Shown: positions 18,901-24,410, counted from the stretch's first letter. The stretch is 58,442 bases of DNA from an uncultured Collinsella sp. (GCA_958370325.1 CATXJW010000010.1:1-58442), one strand, 5' to 3'. Notes: generated by a model from the letters alone, not told the origin. Numbers and translations: made by a program.

Positions 18901-18936
18901 TAGCATTTCTCGAGCTCTCGCACACACGCGATTCAT
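6934..18936 (-). CDS. Giant isopeptide-repeat surface adhesin/pilin-like protein with MPDTG anchor
   Basis: A single open frame of about 4,000 residues. Order: signal peptide (basic start, then VLRVLAVPLAACALMFGA, cleavage near SASA); a fibro-slime-like domain around residues 50-390, with FSGDDDVWVYIDG; two SpaA/Cna-B-like prealbumin domains (GATFKLY, GATFELY); about eighteen repeats that start near a (S/T)K(T/V)LEGR-type lysine, carry an (I/V)SE or ITE glutamate and end in F(T/V/E)N-x-Y, the Lys/Glu/Asn set of intramolecular isopeptide pilin domains; two DUF11-like domains around residues 2420-2670; a Gly/Ser/Pro spacer; MPDTG near residue 3964, a hydrophobic span and RRRR. It should be a covalently anchored, stretch-resistant fibre for adhesion. 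Start: ATG 18936 follows GGGGGG; an upstream ATG at 18999 lacks a ribosome site. Tyr codons are mostly TAT before about 10150 but almost all TAC after it, suggesting a mosaic gene. No sortase is nearby. Confidence 0.9.
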   Translation of the reverse strand: MNRVCARAREMLKPFGKKTNTAKRVLRVLAVPLAACALMFGATSASAAVSDHTVQTVNPTGTTVNLFDYWVVDGDNDSSKNVNNYNKNDNTGINKDHQLKFNGGAGTGINKWTGRSNINGFGRLSFVKNTLVNGYPSIKAGTHTSQGQGVNYTDESLAYLFNNDSQANGKQNGKVVYNNVQGLFQLENGYYVYDSYGSDGNYAVYNSTTNSFNVYDSAGVYKGSADSETNLGQFFPFDSAYKVFDEQGNKLSPKKIVDGSTNLNHHFGMSMTTEFVQPNGGKTTKGEDMVFEFSGDDDVWVYIDGVLVGDLGGIHEKATLKINFATGGVHVGHVDNANDPEETIQDTTIRAMYEAAGADVSNFSINSPNTFSDSTKHTLSFFYLERGAGASNMSLKFNLTTLPSSEVAKVDQNGEAVNGATFKLYQSDGPDAEGHWNKGELVAQGTTKDGGQLILQKLNGSVLSFDEEHNTNHCDYFVLKEVGLPAGYRSSLTSSTTATPGELHLQYKAAAGGTGGVVVAPQTTVTTANNEQWTGSRMWLNGGYLAAKETISLSKETKDNKKNPISSGTTFAVVLKLTGAGEDHKSEDAWTAVTGNPLEGYKLCSAHGIAGAVEAAKSADTSVFAVNTKGDYEVTVRSLPGDIEKYAAMMTDKSQSEYTVAVYHTTASSLAEATIDNTSMVQYQTINRQFSTVIHLTNVQNRLFVQKVDDLGKPVNGATFELYQAKDVTGDSPSTYAIKSGAEPYDTVQANGTTCPYDIEGAACFPLDSTKHKPLIKGTYYLRESMSPDGYEINSTITKVIVDDSGVYVDAGEENDGVRSMSGPGSLIASLAQFGSPGSIDNTLTHIKGKLQSATNTDDKGNLAWAQTSTAKGVTPTLADGLMHMRYEEKTQGTKTVLRYVEDKGVRDGQLATIFADTGINRMALYQDDDATNGTDLGTLQLNHLFTTATAVQYTDRRVARLQVTKTVTVTADSGLTAPTKDAKGNDLTFKFKFTLPESQEGYEAHVFDASGKAVGNSFRLMNGDTHSIKAGETIRVYDLMKGDSYSVSELTTKGEESGGNVLASIVNTVTGSADESVLPAGFSLVSRKAGGVEQTGTGNAIAGSIAALVDGKIPDSNTLVFTNNYSASSVTLDAQNRLSATKVLEGRGWTDDDTFTAQLTAEDGVPMPNGAKSKVSTVELTKKAPKATFGDITYTKPGTYTYTISEVIPGSDAGADGISYSAASYTATVVVEDNHAGALVVKSVKMTQVRDDAGKPATAEVAVETATFTNHYDEYEKDIIIHAQKNLTDNAGTFTLAQNAFSFKLEGVGGYADASTVFSPDTVDANVTAPMPEGTEDNTATVGNNADGTVTWPAISYTAKADAGRAYVYKFAEKLPEKPDRVAGMTYDGSVYYAVVRNAKNGAGILTSIEYYKVAEDGSVRQLDNKATPSFTNKYSVEPTSVALQGQKAVSGRDWNQGESYTFNLAAAADDASTTGLSKTTKQAVKDGAVAIGTNQAVASAPESGRVASFAFGAEAAPTVTFNRAGTFSFNITENAAQDGQAGMSMDKHTARATVVVTDLDKSGNHTGKLHVSSVTYANAGASDADKAITDKAAFTNAYHASGTFGGVTVSKTLEGRASTAGQFTFAVTGLWYDGIQTSVDGAEATLSNKAAKAGVSGAVVGASGKKELFVRKLTEQDLGRTFAYRIHENQPAAAGYTYDTGYTGDAIVLVKVLAHKDDPAKLYTVTTVLKGAGVTELLGDGADASALTDEKIVQLKQDSHTYVQQYDASEAGATTPTVSFVNRYTASLDYGTAGGLQIEKTLTYPEGATVFGSPKSTFRYIVKPADKTSANKVGISTDGKVYETANVEANVPKTVSLVPARGLTLTQNDAGKTFTYTVSEIDDKATGFTYDNTVHTVRVVVADNGDGTLRVTTSVSKQVDGKDELEGQWIYPSDATSTGAATVKFKNTYTVTEAATFTPSVTKVVAGRDAEGKFTFAMTAADDVTRAAIDGKLITGSSMSRGNGYTEQKQTREGLKDGEHDKIDFSTLTFNKPGTYKFTINEAAPNSGLGEWKYDQHVYTVMVTVTDEGGKLVARADGTTGSEGFIFTNSYSTSTSYELQGGLEIVKTLEGKDLHAGMFGFTVTGEDPASTEKLKALLRADKDKGELAVTNDEPQADGTSYTGILGGLTFATGDVGKTFTYKVVENNGKQRGYTYDSTYWTVEIAVKSRGDGSLYTVTTVKHFGADGAELSVKTYSSENGTAEEAQVFFTNSYAASETFDGLTAEKVMDSRDKIEAGQYTFDLYAEKANGSLEKMDEGKTQAGENGTATVDFGKVYFKLGDATSETHEQTIDLASAVNDGIAIKRHNDDHTTTYSFNLVAKERLTSLPEGVRPVDTSATCRVLLEVTDNNDGTLTPRVTYRDGTENGKIVFHNTRDKVKTIGTVAKPNVDIDGQLLSVGDSYVYTINWVNTAVNAGGNLVPANVTVTDELPVGVVFEAFEGKYADKGAASGQLLTWSLGEQPAGSHGSVRVRVKITEDAVKGAQGAVGTVENKATVTVVNKSYTGTTTNYVPKKSESDARDSTGSGVKLGDELTYTISYKNTEGAPATVTISDAAPAGTEFVEFTGDHANAGSKDKDGNLIWTLTDVPAGEEGTVQFKVRVTEDAFKSGGASGDISNQASVTVGNNPAVKTNTTTDEVSDGRLTLSKTVTAAEGITAPNKAFTFKVLLYQADGTTPLAGTFAYAGRPSGTNGTYVSGQIKSGDTIALKAGGSVTVTLPAGAHYEVQELDSKGELMTSEDGFAVVDKANPQKGTVGQATQVGFTNVYSVESTKVENAFKVQKKISGRNWMTSDAFTMTLTAQGEAPMPKGAKDGVSTIELHKDAQVGNFGTIEYTKPGTYTYVITEQSGDEATLTFSKATYRAAVTVTDEGTGKLSAKTKIAQLTDDAGDAAERTVEAAVFTNTAKTGSLTVKKTVVGGDGQREFGFTVALADGDGEPVSGTFGNGEHAVTFAGGKVTFTLKDGGEKTVAGLPVGARYTVTEDAAEGYTTAVNGADGSKAMGAVTEDGALAAFTNTYGTATEGRDVSTAGLFTKTLEGRDWAEGDSFQFVLTGEDGAPMPGDSADGSKTVSVTAAAGTKAGDRVAFDFGSIRYTLDDIKDAGFAEVGGKRVRAKTFTYTVREARPDDGSAIAGVAYDGHVATMTATVTDDGSGNLTATTPAIAEVSGGDFVNTYTTELDYSARAGVRLSKTLCGRAMGAGQFAFTVTADAETAAKLGLKTDKDAYAVAAADDGAADLVDLIGGAAESDVKFTDADAGKTYSFTVSETKLGGEGYTNDTAPRTVTIAPGYDAATGKLTVTTTVARDGVEVARSEVSTADDATAAPAPVTVAFENSYEATGALGGEGNAAINATKTLTGRAAAAGEFSFSVRDARGNAVATASNRASGDGEAAGLAFSPISYTTDALGRMVADGTATRAADGSWAIPYTVSEDGTDRLPAGVTAAASSFDIAVKVADDGMGGLDVSVVYPEGSGGTLSFANGYGTNEATVDLAGTKTLALGQAGLGLTQADIAGKYTFKIEPLDGAPAPVDASGKTVTEATNDAAGNVELGHVTFKQPSDLDDVEIDGDGLRTKTFAYRVSESGSVDGVANDATATRTFTVKVVEDTNAGTLAAEVLPAEGTPEGKGAFEFTNTYGVSPTPSSVTDQIKVSKKLKGRDLAEGEFEFQLVEIAADGSESVAATGKNATDGTVALSPVTYTAPGMHSYELREVAGTAGGVTYDRAAYRVRTTVADAGNGTLTVKHELADAEGNPTGDDSVTFTNGYEAAPVTLKLGAAKVLKGAELKAGQFSFELKSRDGKVMSTAKNAADGSVTFDALTFKQAGTYTFTVSEVDDGQAHVTYDKAVRKIVVTVSDEAADGTKTGYLSAKVSYEGDANVPPVFTNSYAENPGTPGTPENPGTPGGGSGGGSDNGSGGSSGDGSSKGGMPDTGDRSLPAAALAVMAGIGALAVAGGAVLYRRRR

Positions 18937-19014
18937 GAAGGCCCCCCAATCCATGAGGACGGCAAGCAGCGGCTCGCTATATATGTGTGTCGTCCCCATC
19001 GATGCAAATATACG

Positions 19015-19022
19015 CCCCCCCC
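19015..19022 (-). promoter_or_regulatory. G8 homopolymer tract upstream of the giant adhesin
   Basis: Eight C residues on the plus strand (G8 in the direction of transcription) lie 79 bp upstream of the chosen adhesin start. Homopolymers of this length are prone to slippage, so they can alter promoter spacing or leader length. No -35/-10 pair can be assigned with confidence; the minus-strand sequence between 19080 and 19040 is AT-rich and is the likely promoter region. Confidence 0.35.
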
Positions 19023-19229
19023 GCGCAAAAACGCAAGGCAGGACATCGCTATATGCTTAAAAGTGTAGCAATTTAAACGACCCGCCATTCCGCGTCAGGT
19101 TGCCACTCGGTCGTCAAATCGAACCATTCGCGCCATCAAAGGGGTTCGGCGGGATAAAACCGTCGGCAATCTTTATCCCCCACAACCCACAAAATAGCCC
19201 CGTCCCAAATAGACTGGTCTGACGCTGCG

Positions 19230-19387
19230 CCACGAAAAGGGCCTATCTACTACGTTTAGGCCGCAGGGGTCAACCATAGCCGGCTTTTTCGAAAATCGGC
19301 AAGCTTTCTACCTGCGGTTTTAATTTCACAAATTCCGGGATGGTCGAGGATGGCCGGTTAAACGTAGTAGATAGCCGTGTTTCGTGG
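19230..19387. repeat. Imperfect inverted-repeat element (family F)
   Basis: The left end reads CCACGAAA, then CTATCTACTACGTTTA; the right end is its inverted copy (TAAACGTAGTAGATAG, then TTTCGTGG), with a few mismatches between the two blocks. An inner CCGCAGG/CCTGCGG pair (19261 and 19311) adds a second stem. The 158-bp unit contains no ORF. It lies between the giant adhesin and the TadA fusion gene, in a 587-bp gap with no other gene seen. Confidence 0.7.
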
Positions 19388-19523
19388 CAAACGGTCCGAC
19401 TCGAGACCCATGTCGACCAGCCTCGGATGGCAATTCACGAAGTTGCGGTGGAATACGGACTGAATTGGCACCTTAAAGGCAAAACACTCCGTATTTCACC
19501 GCAAGTTATTGGGGGGATGGGTT

Positions 19524-21305
19524 TTAGAGGCGGGCGAGGTCGTAGGCTTGGGCGGCTGACTCGCCGGCACAGATGAGGTTGGTTGTGGCTTCTTGCGGAT
19601 CGAGTGCCTGTTCCAGGTCCATGGGCTTGCGGCAAATCGGCAAAACCAAGTCGATACCCTGCTCGTACACCGCATCCAGGTTGTCAGCGCGACCGCCCAC
19701 GACGGCAACCACCGGCTTGCCACATCGCTTCGCACGACGAGCCACACCCACCGGCGCCTTGCCGGCGGCGGACTGCTCATCCATATTGCCCTCGCCCGTT
19801 ATGACGAGGTCGACATCGCGCACGCGCTCGTCAAACCCCACGAGGTCGAGCACCGTCTCCACGCCCGAGCGCAACTCGGCGCCGAGTGCCAACAGCGCTG
19901 CTCCCAGACCACCGGCGGCACCGGCACCGGGCACGCCGAGCACCGAGCCAAATGTCCGTGCGCCCTCAGGTGTGCGCAACAACCCCTGGGCTCGAGCTCC
20001 GGCAATCGCAGCATCGAGCAAGCGACCGTAGCCGACCATCCAGCTGTCGCACCTGCTCAGCGCCTCGGCATCATCCGTCGGCAGACCCTTCTGTCCACCG
20101 AACACTGCCAACGCACCACGGCGCCCCACAAGCGGATTCTCGACATCGGAAAGCACCACGACACGCGCGCCGTTCAGCGCCCGAAGCGCTGGCGCCAAAT
20201 CGATACTCACCACGTGTTCGAGACCCGCAAGACCGGGGGCGATATTGCAGCCACACTCATCGACAAGGCGCGCGCCCAGCGCCTGCAGCATACCGGCGCC
20301 ACCATCGTTGGTGGCGCTGCCGCCCAAGCCAATATAGATAGTCTTTGCCCCGGCACGAACTGCACGGAGCATCAGCTCGCCCACGCCATAGGTTGTAGCA
20401 GCCAGCGCCGACAACTCCGTGCAAGGCGAATACCCAATGCCGGCCGCCTCGGCCATCTCGATGACCGCGGACTCGCGCTCGACATCAACCAGCATCCGGG
20501 CAGACACGCGGTCGCCCAAGGGGCCTGCAACCTCGCAGGCCAAGAGCTCGCCACCGCAGGCGGCAACGGCGTCGAGCGTTCCCTCGCCACCATCTGCCAG
20601 CGGCAAAGCGCGCACCTCGGCATCGGGCCACACGCGGCGCACGCCTTCGGCAACCGCCGCCTCTGCCTGCGCACTCGAAACACTGCCCTTAAAGGAGTCA
20701 ATCGCCAGCAGCACACGGCGGGGCCGGCGGCACACGGCACCAAAATCGACCGCCTCAACGGCAATATCTTCGGCACACGCGAGTGCCTCGGCATGAGCGG
20801 CATGCGCCTCAAGATCGGCCCCGCAACCGCAGCCAGCACCATCGGTGCCACGCAGCCCACGAAAATAGCTGCTCAACACCTCACGACACTCGTCTGCCAG
20901 CACGCCGGCGGTCACATTAAACCGATGATTCAGACGCGAGTCGGCATTCAAATCGTATAGGGATCCCAACGCGCCCGCCTTGGCGTCGCTCGCGCCATAC
21001 ACGCAGCGCCCCACGCGCGCGTTGACCATAAGCCCCGCACACATGCAGCAGGGTTCAAGCGTCACGTAGACCGTGCAATCGGAAAGGCGCCAGCGGCCAA
21101 GCGCGTGGGCAGCGGCGCACAGGGCCGCGAACTCTGCATGCGCCGAAGGGTCCTGGTCGAGCTCGCGCCGATTGTGCGCCCCCGCGACAATCTCGCCGTC
21201 GCGCACCACCACAGCGCCAATGGGCACCTCGCCCACCGCCGCGGCGGCGCGAGCCTCCGCCAGCGCCTCGCGCATGAACTTCTCGTCGATTTCGGTGATC
21301 GTCAT
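19524..21305 (-). CDS. Fusion of tRNA adenosine deaminase (TadA) and glycerate kinase
   Basis: 593 residues from ATG 21305, which follows GGGAAGG; an in-frame start farther up would run into the tRNA-Ser gene. Residues 1-160 are a TadA domain: the zinc and catalytic motif AHAEFAAL, then LEPCCMCAGLMVNARV (PCxxC). This enzyme makes inosine at the wobble position of tRNA-Arg(ACG). After a Cys/Ala-rich linker (about 160-210), residues 213-593 are a type 1 glycerate kinase: VLLAIDSFKGS, LADGGEGTLDAV, IGLGGSATNDGGAGM, and ITGEGNMDEQSAAGKAP. It phosphorylates D-glycerate. There is no stop, frameshift or internal start with a ribosome site between the halves, so it is a real single gene. The two activities are not in one pathway. 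Confidence 0.9.
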   Translation of the reverse strand: MTITEIDEKFMREALAEARAAAAVGEVPIGAVVVRDGEIVAGAHNRRELDQDPSAHAEFAALCAAAHALGRWRLSDCTVYVTLEPCCMCAGLMVNARVGRCVYGASDAKAGALGSLYDLNADSRLNHRFNVTAGVLADECREVLSSYFRGLRGTDGAGCGCGADLEAHAAHAEALACAEDIAVEAVDFGAVCRRPRRVLLAIDSFKGSVSSAQAEAAVAEGVRRVWPDAEVRALPLADGGEGTLDAVAACGGELLACEVAGPLGDRVSARMLVDVERESAVIEMAEAAGIGYSPCTELSALAATTYGVGELMLRAVRAGAKTIYIGLGGSATNDGGAGMLQALGARLVDECGCNIAPGLAGLEHVVSIDLAPALRALNGARVVVLSDVENPLVGRRGALAVFGGQKGLPTDDAEALSRCDSWMVGYGRLLDAAIAGARAQGLLRTPEGARTFGSVLGVPGAGAAGGLGAALLALGAELRSGVETVLDLVGFDERVRDVDLVITGEGNMDEQSAAGKAPVGVARRAKRCGKPVVAVVGGRADNLDAVYEQGIDLVLPICRKPMDLEQALDPQEATTNLICAGESAAQAYDLARL

Positions 21306-21356
21306 CGTTCGCCTTCCCTGTTGCAAATTCAAAACGATGCTATCATTACGACTCAC

Positions 21357-21446
21357 GGAGAGATGGCAGAGCGGTTGAATGCGGCGGTCTTGAAAACCGT
21401 TGAGCGCGAGAGCGTTCCGGGGGTTCGAATCCCCCTCTCTCCGCCA
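21357..21446 (+). tRNA. tRNA-Ser (anticodon UGA)
   Basis: 90 nt including an encoded CCA. Acceptor GGAGAGA pairs with TCTCTCC; the anticodon loop CTTGAAA gives UGA; a long variable arm (about TTGAGCGCGAGAGCG) marks it as serine; the T arm is GGGGGTTCGAATCCCCC. It reads UCA and, with modification, other UCN codons. It starts divergently from the TadA fusion gene, 51 bp away, and the TetR gene runs into its 3' side. Confidence 0.97.
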
Positions 21447-21449
21447 CTT

Positions 21450-22046
21450 TTAGTGATGCACCGGTGTCATGGTCCGCTCAAACAGTGCATCGACCACGTC
21501 GGCCATCTCGGGTCGACGCTCAAGATCGTGGCCCGATTCCCACCATATCGTGAAAAGTCGAATAATACCGCCAGCGACAAACTCAGACGTCGTCTCGAGT
21601 GACACGGGGGCCAGGGCATCCTCGGCAAGCACGTTCATCACACGCTCGCGGATGGAGCGGGCAATACGGTCGCAAATAACGTTGGTCAACATGCCCGACA
21701 TGCTGCTTGCCAAAATGTTATCCATGAGCTGCTCGTGCGCCAGAATCAAATCCATGGCATCGTCCAAAATCGCGTGTCGAAGCGCGCGCACGTCCTCGGC
21801 AGACACCGCGCCGGCCTCATCGGGCTGTTTTTGCGGCAAGCCCGACATGAGCCCATCGATATAAAAGGCAAAGTAATCGTTCTTGTCGCGAAAGTGCTTG
21901 TAGAACGTCGTGCGGCGAATCATGGCGCGGTCGCACAGCATGGCAACCGTCAGGTCCTCAAAACGATGCTCCTCGAGAAGCTCGGTGAAGGCATCGAACA
22001 GGGCGCGGTAGGTTTTCTTGATGCGAAGGTCCACTGGTATCGCCAT
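21450..22046 (-). CDS. TetR-family transcriptional regulator
   Basis: About 198 residues. The N-terminus DLRIKKTYRALFDAFTELL leads into the helix-turn-helix (LTVAMLCDRAMIRRTTFYKHF), typical of TetR proteins with a C7-type C-terminal domain. The remaining helices would bind a ligand and dimerise. The start is uncertain: ATG 22046 has GAGG directly against it, and GTG 22034 (DLRIKK follows) lies 12 bases after the same GAGG. It is divergent from lemA with about 200 bp between, so lemA and itself are candidate targets; no clear palindromic operator was found there. Confidence 0.88.
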   Translation of the reverse strand: MAIPVDLRIKKTYRALFDAFTELLEEHRFEDLTVAMLCDRAMIRRTTFYKHFRDKNDYFAFYIDGLMSGLPQKQPDEAGAVSAEDVRALRHAILDDAMDLILAHEQLMDNILASSMSGMLTNVICDRIARSIRERVMNVLAEDALAPVSLETTSEFVAGGIIRLFTIWWESGHDLERRPEMADVVDALFERTMTPVHH

Positions 22047-22245
22047 CCTCAGGGCAGAGACAACACTCGTCAATCTGTCGCATATCTTACACCTGTACCT
22101 CGCGCGCTTTGCCCCGGTACCGACCCCGCCGAAAACATAACGCTTACCGGAAAGTTCGGCACGGCAAAACGTTGCGGGTATACTAGTAGCGTTATACCAA
22201 CGGCAGCTGGCGCATGCCGCCGCGGCCATTCGAAACGGAGACATC

Positions 22246-22797
22246 ATGATTACCGTCATCATCGGCATCGTTGTTGTCATTGTGATTGTCTGCGCCATCG
22301 CCGGCATCTACAACAACATGGTCACCAAGCGTAACCGCATCGATAACGCCTGGCAGAACATCGATACGCAGCTGCAGCGTCGCAACGACCTGATCCCCAA
22401 CCTGGTCGAGACCGTCAAGGGCTACGCCAAGCACGAGCAGGAGACACTCTCCGCCGTGATCAGCGCGCGTAACACCGCCGTCAAGGCCACCACGCCCGAG
22501 GCCAAGATGGAAGCCGACAACGTGCTGACCGGTGCGCTGCGCCAGCTCTTTGCCGTGGCCGAAGCCTATCCCGATCTTAAGGCAAACACCAACTTTACGC
22601 AGCTGCAGGCATCGCTCGAGGATACCGAGAACAAGATTAGCTATGCACGCCAGAGCTACAACGATTGCGTGCTCAGCTACAACAACGCCATTCAGACGTT
22701 CCCGGCTGTCATCTTTGCCGGCATCTTCCAGTTTAAGGAGCGCCAGGGCTTCGAGGCCGCCGAAGCAGCCCGCCAGGCCCCGACCGTCAAGTTCTAG
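22246..22797 (+). CDS. lemA: LemA family protein
   Basis: 183 residues. One N-terminal membrane helix (VIIGIVVVIVIVCAIAGI), then the conserved NRIDNAWQNIDTQLQRRNDLIPNL segment and a helical domain with YAKHEQET, KANTNFTQLQASLEDTENKI and RQSYNDCVLSYNNAIQTFP, all hallmarks of LemA. The family is widespread, anchored with a cytoplasmic or outside helical bundle, and its role is not settled. Usual length. Unlike many genomes, no TPM-domain or M48 protease gene follows it. A TATACT box lies at 22179-22184. Confidence 0.93.
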   Translation: MITVIIGIVVVIVIVCAIAGIYNNMVTKRNRIDNAWQNIDTQLQRRNDLIPNLVETVKGYAKHEQETLSAVISARNTAVKATTPEAKMEADNVLTGALRQLFAVAEAYPDLKANTNFTQLQASLEDTENKISYARQSYNDCVLSYNNAIQTFPAVIFAGIFQFKERQGFEAAEAARQAPTVKF

Positions 22798-22834
22798 TAG
22801 TTTGACAGCGCATCTTTAATCGGCCAAATGCATA

Positions 22835-22879
22835 AACCGCCCCGTCGAATGCATACTTCGACGGGGCGGTTGCTTTTTT
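22835..22879 (+). terminator. Rho-independent terminator of lemA
   Basis: AACCGCCCCGTCGA pairs with TCGACGGGGCGGTT around a short loop, followed by GCTTTTTT. Confidence 0.9.
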
Positions 22880-22897
22880 AGCGAGGGTCCCCCTCAA

Positions 22898-23110
22898 GGC
22901 GCCGTGCATTTTTGGGAGTATTCAACATAGCCAAGAGCATCGGGTGCCACGACAAAGGACAAAGGCCGCGAATATCCCTGCAAATCAAGTGCTGTCGGCC
23001 CATAACCCCGCCAATTATTCGCGAAAAGCATCGACGAGCACGGATTTTTGCCCGAACATCGGTATGCAGGGGCCTTCGATTGCAGAATACTCGCAAAAAT
23101 GCACGTCGCC
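22898..23110. repeat. Nested inverted-repeat element
   Basis: Outer arms 22898-22923 and 23085-23110 are complementary with few mismatches (GTGCATTTTT-G-GAGTATTC against its complement). Inside, CGCGAATA near 22970 pairs with TATTCGCG near 23016. The roughly 213-bp unit has no supported ORF. It resembles a remnant mobile element or a long structured RNA. Confidence 0.6.
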
Positions 23111-23132
23111 ACCACCCCCACATGGCACGAAG

Positions 23133-23163
23133 CAAAACAAAAGCGCGGCCTAAAAGGCCGCGC
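23133..23163 (-). terminator. Terminator downstream of ilvE
   Basis: GCGCGGCC-TTTTA-GGCCGCGC on the minus strand followed by TTTTGTTTTGC. It is the first classic hairpin plus T-tract after the ilvE stop, lying beyond the palindromic element at 23217-23341. Confidence 0.75.
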
Positions 23164-23216
23164 GCCATCTTTATTCAGATCTATTTTGCCCGTAACGGCA
23201 GTGCCGAGGTGACGCA

Positions 23217-23341
23217 GGCCCGAGGGCGACCTTCCTTTCCGGCGCACTCCGCAAGACGAAAGAACCCCCGCCGCACGTAGTGCGCAGCGGAGGTTCTTTC
23301 ATGTCCGAGGACGCGCCGGAAAGGAAGGTCGCCCTCGGGCC
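23217..23341. repeat. Perfect-armed hairpin element, possible distant family A member
   Basis: Perfect 29-bp arms (23217-23245 and 23313-23341) enclose a 67-nt core. The core carries CCGCAAGACG followed by an inner hairpin (AAAGAACC to GGTTCTTT), which is the order seen in the family A cores (GCGCAAGACG then inner hairpin). Arms and inner stem have no sequence similarity to the A copies. It lies 16 bp past the ilvE stop. Confidence 0.75.
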
Positions 23342-23357
23342 GGACAGCTAAGACAGC

Positions 23358-24410
23358 TTACGCGACGGTGTAAACCCAGTTGTGCTTATCCTCAACAGCA
23401 CCAGACTGGATGCCCGTCAGGGTCTCGCGGAGCTTCTTCATCACAGGACCGATCTCGGTGTAGCCAGCCGGGAAGGTCACAGTTTCGTCGGCACCGTAGA
23501 CCTTGTTGTCGATCTCGCCCACCGGGGAGATAACGGCAGCGGTGCCGCACAGACCGCACTCAACAAAGGTGCCGGCCTTGACCTCGGCCCACTCGACGGG
23601 ACGCTGGTCGACGGTCATGCCCAGGTCCTGAGCAACCTGAACGAGCGAACGGCGAGTGATGGAGGGCAGGATGGAGTCGGTGTGCGACTGCGGGACGACG
23701 AGCGTGCCGTCCTCCTTCACGAACAGGACGTTGGCGCCACCGGTCTCCTCGACATAGGTGCGGGACTCGGAGTCGAGATACAGATTCTCGGCATAGCCCT
23801 CGCGGTGAGCCTCCATCGTGGGCTTCAGGGACATGGCGTAGTTGAGACCGGCCTTGATATTGCCGGTGCCGTGCGGTGCGGCGCGGTCGTACTCGGAAAC
23901 GCGCAGCTTGACGGGCTTAAGGCCACCCTTAAAGTACGGACCGACCGGAGTCACGAGAATGCGGAACGTGTACTCAGGAGCGGGAGCCACGCCAATCACG
24001 TCACCGGAGCCGATCATAAACGGACGCACATACAGGGTTGCGCCAGAGCCGAAGGGCGGAACCCAGGCGGCGTTGGCAGAAACGACCTGCTTGACGGCCT
24101 CAACGAACTTGTCCTTGGGGAACGGGGGCATCTCGAGGCGCTCGGCGGAGTTATACATGCGCTCGGCGTTCATGTCGGGACGGAAGCAGACGATGCTGCC
24201 GTCCTCGGCGGTGTAGGCCTTCAGGCCCTCAAAGACCTCCTGGCAGTAGTGGAAGATGCCGCCGCACTCGGAGACGTGCAGGGTGTGGTCGGTGGTCAGG
24301 CCGCCCTCATCCCACTCGCCATCCTTCCAATGAGCCTCGTAGCTGTAATCGGTCTTCATGTAGCCAAAGCCGAGGCTACCCCAATCGATATCCTTCTTCT
24401 CGACAGTCAT
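23358..24410 (-). CDS. ilvE: Branched-chain amino-acid aminotransferase
   Basis: 350 residues from ATG 24410, which follows AAGGAG by 7 bases; the frame is open further up but without signals. A fold-type IV PLP enzyme: GNIKAGLNYAMSLKP contains the catalytic lysine, and LYLDSESRTYVEETGGANVLFV is the conserved BCAT signature. It transfers the amino group between Leu/Ile/Val and 2-oxoglutarate in the last step of branched-chain amino-acid synthesis and the first of degradation. Usual length for the eukaryote-like BCAT class (350-360). It is monocistronic, with a leader of up to about 190 nt that holds an operator-like palindrome at 24601-24616. Confidence 0.95.
   Translation of the reverse strand: MTVEKKDIDWGSLGFGYMKTDYSYEAHWKDGEWDEGGLTTDHTLHVSECGGIFHYCQEVFEGLKAYTAEDGSIVCFRPDMNAERMYNSAERLEMPPFPKDKFVEAVKQVVSANAAWVPPFGSGATLYVRPFMIGSGDVIGVAPAPEYTFRILVTPVGPYFKGGLKPVKLRVSEYDRAAPHGTGNIKAGLNYAMSLKPTMEAHREGYAENLYLDSESRTYVEETGGANVLFVKEDGTLVVPQSHTDSILPSITRRSLVQVAQDLGMTVDQRPVEWAEVKAGTFVECGLCGTAAVISPVGEIDNKVYGADETVTFPAGYTEIGPVMKKLRETLTGIQSGAVEDKHNWVYTVA

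Noticed and set aside
19593..20960. 455-codon plus-strand frame over the TadA-glycerate kinase gene
   Set aside because: Antisense shadow; the minus-strand gene has all catalytic motifs.
22912..23280. 122-codon frame in the lemA-ilvE gap
   Set aside because: It crosses the nested inverted repeat, a terminator and the 29-bp-armed hairpin; composition is random.
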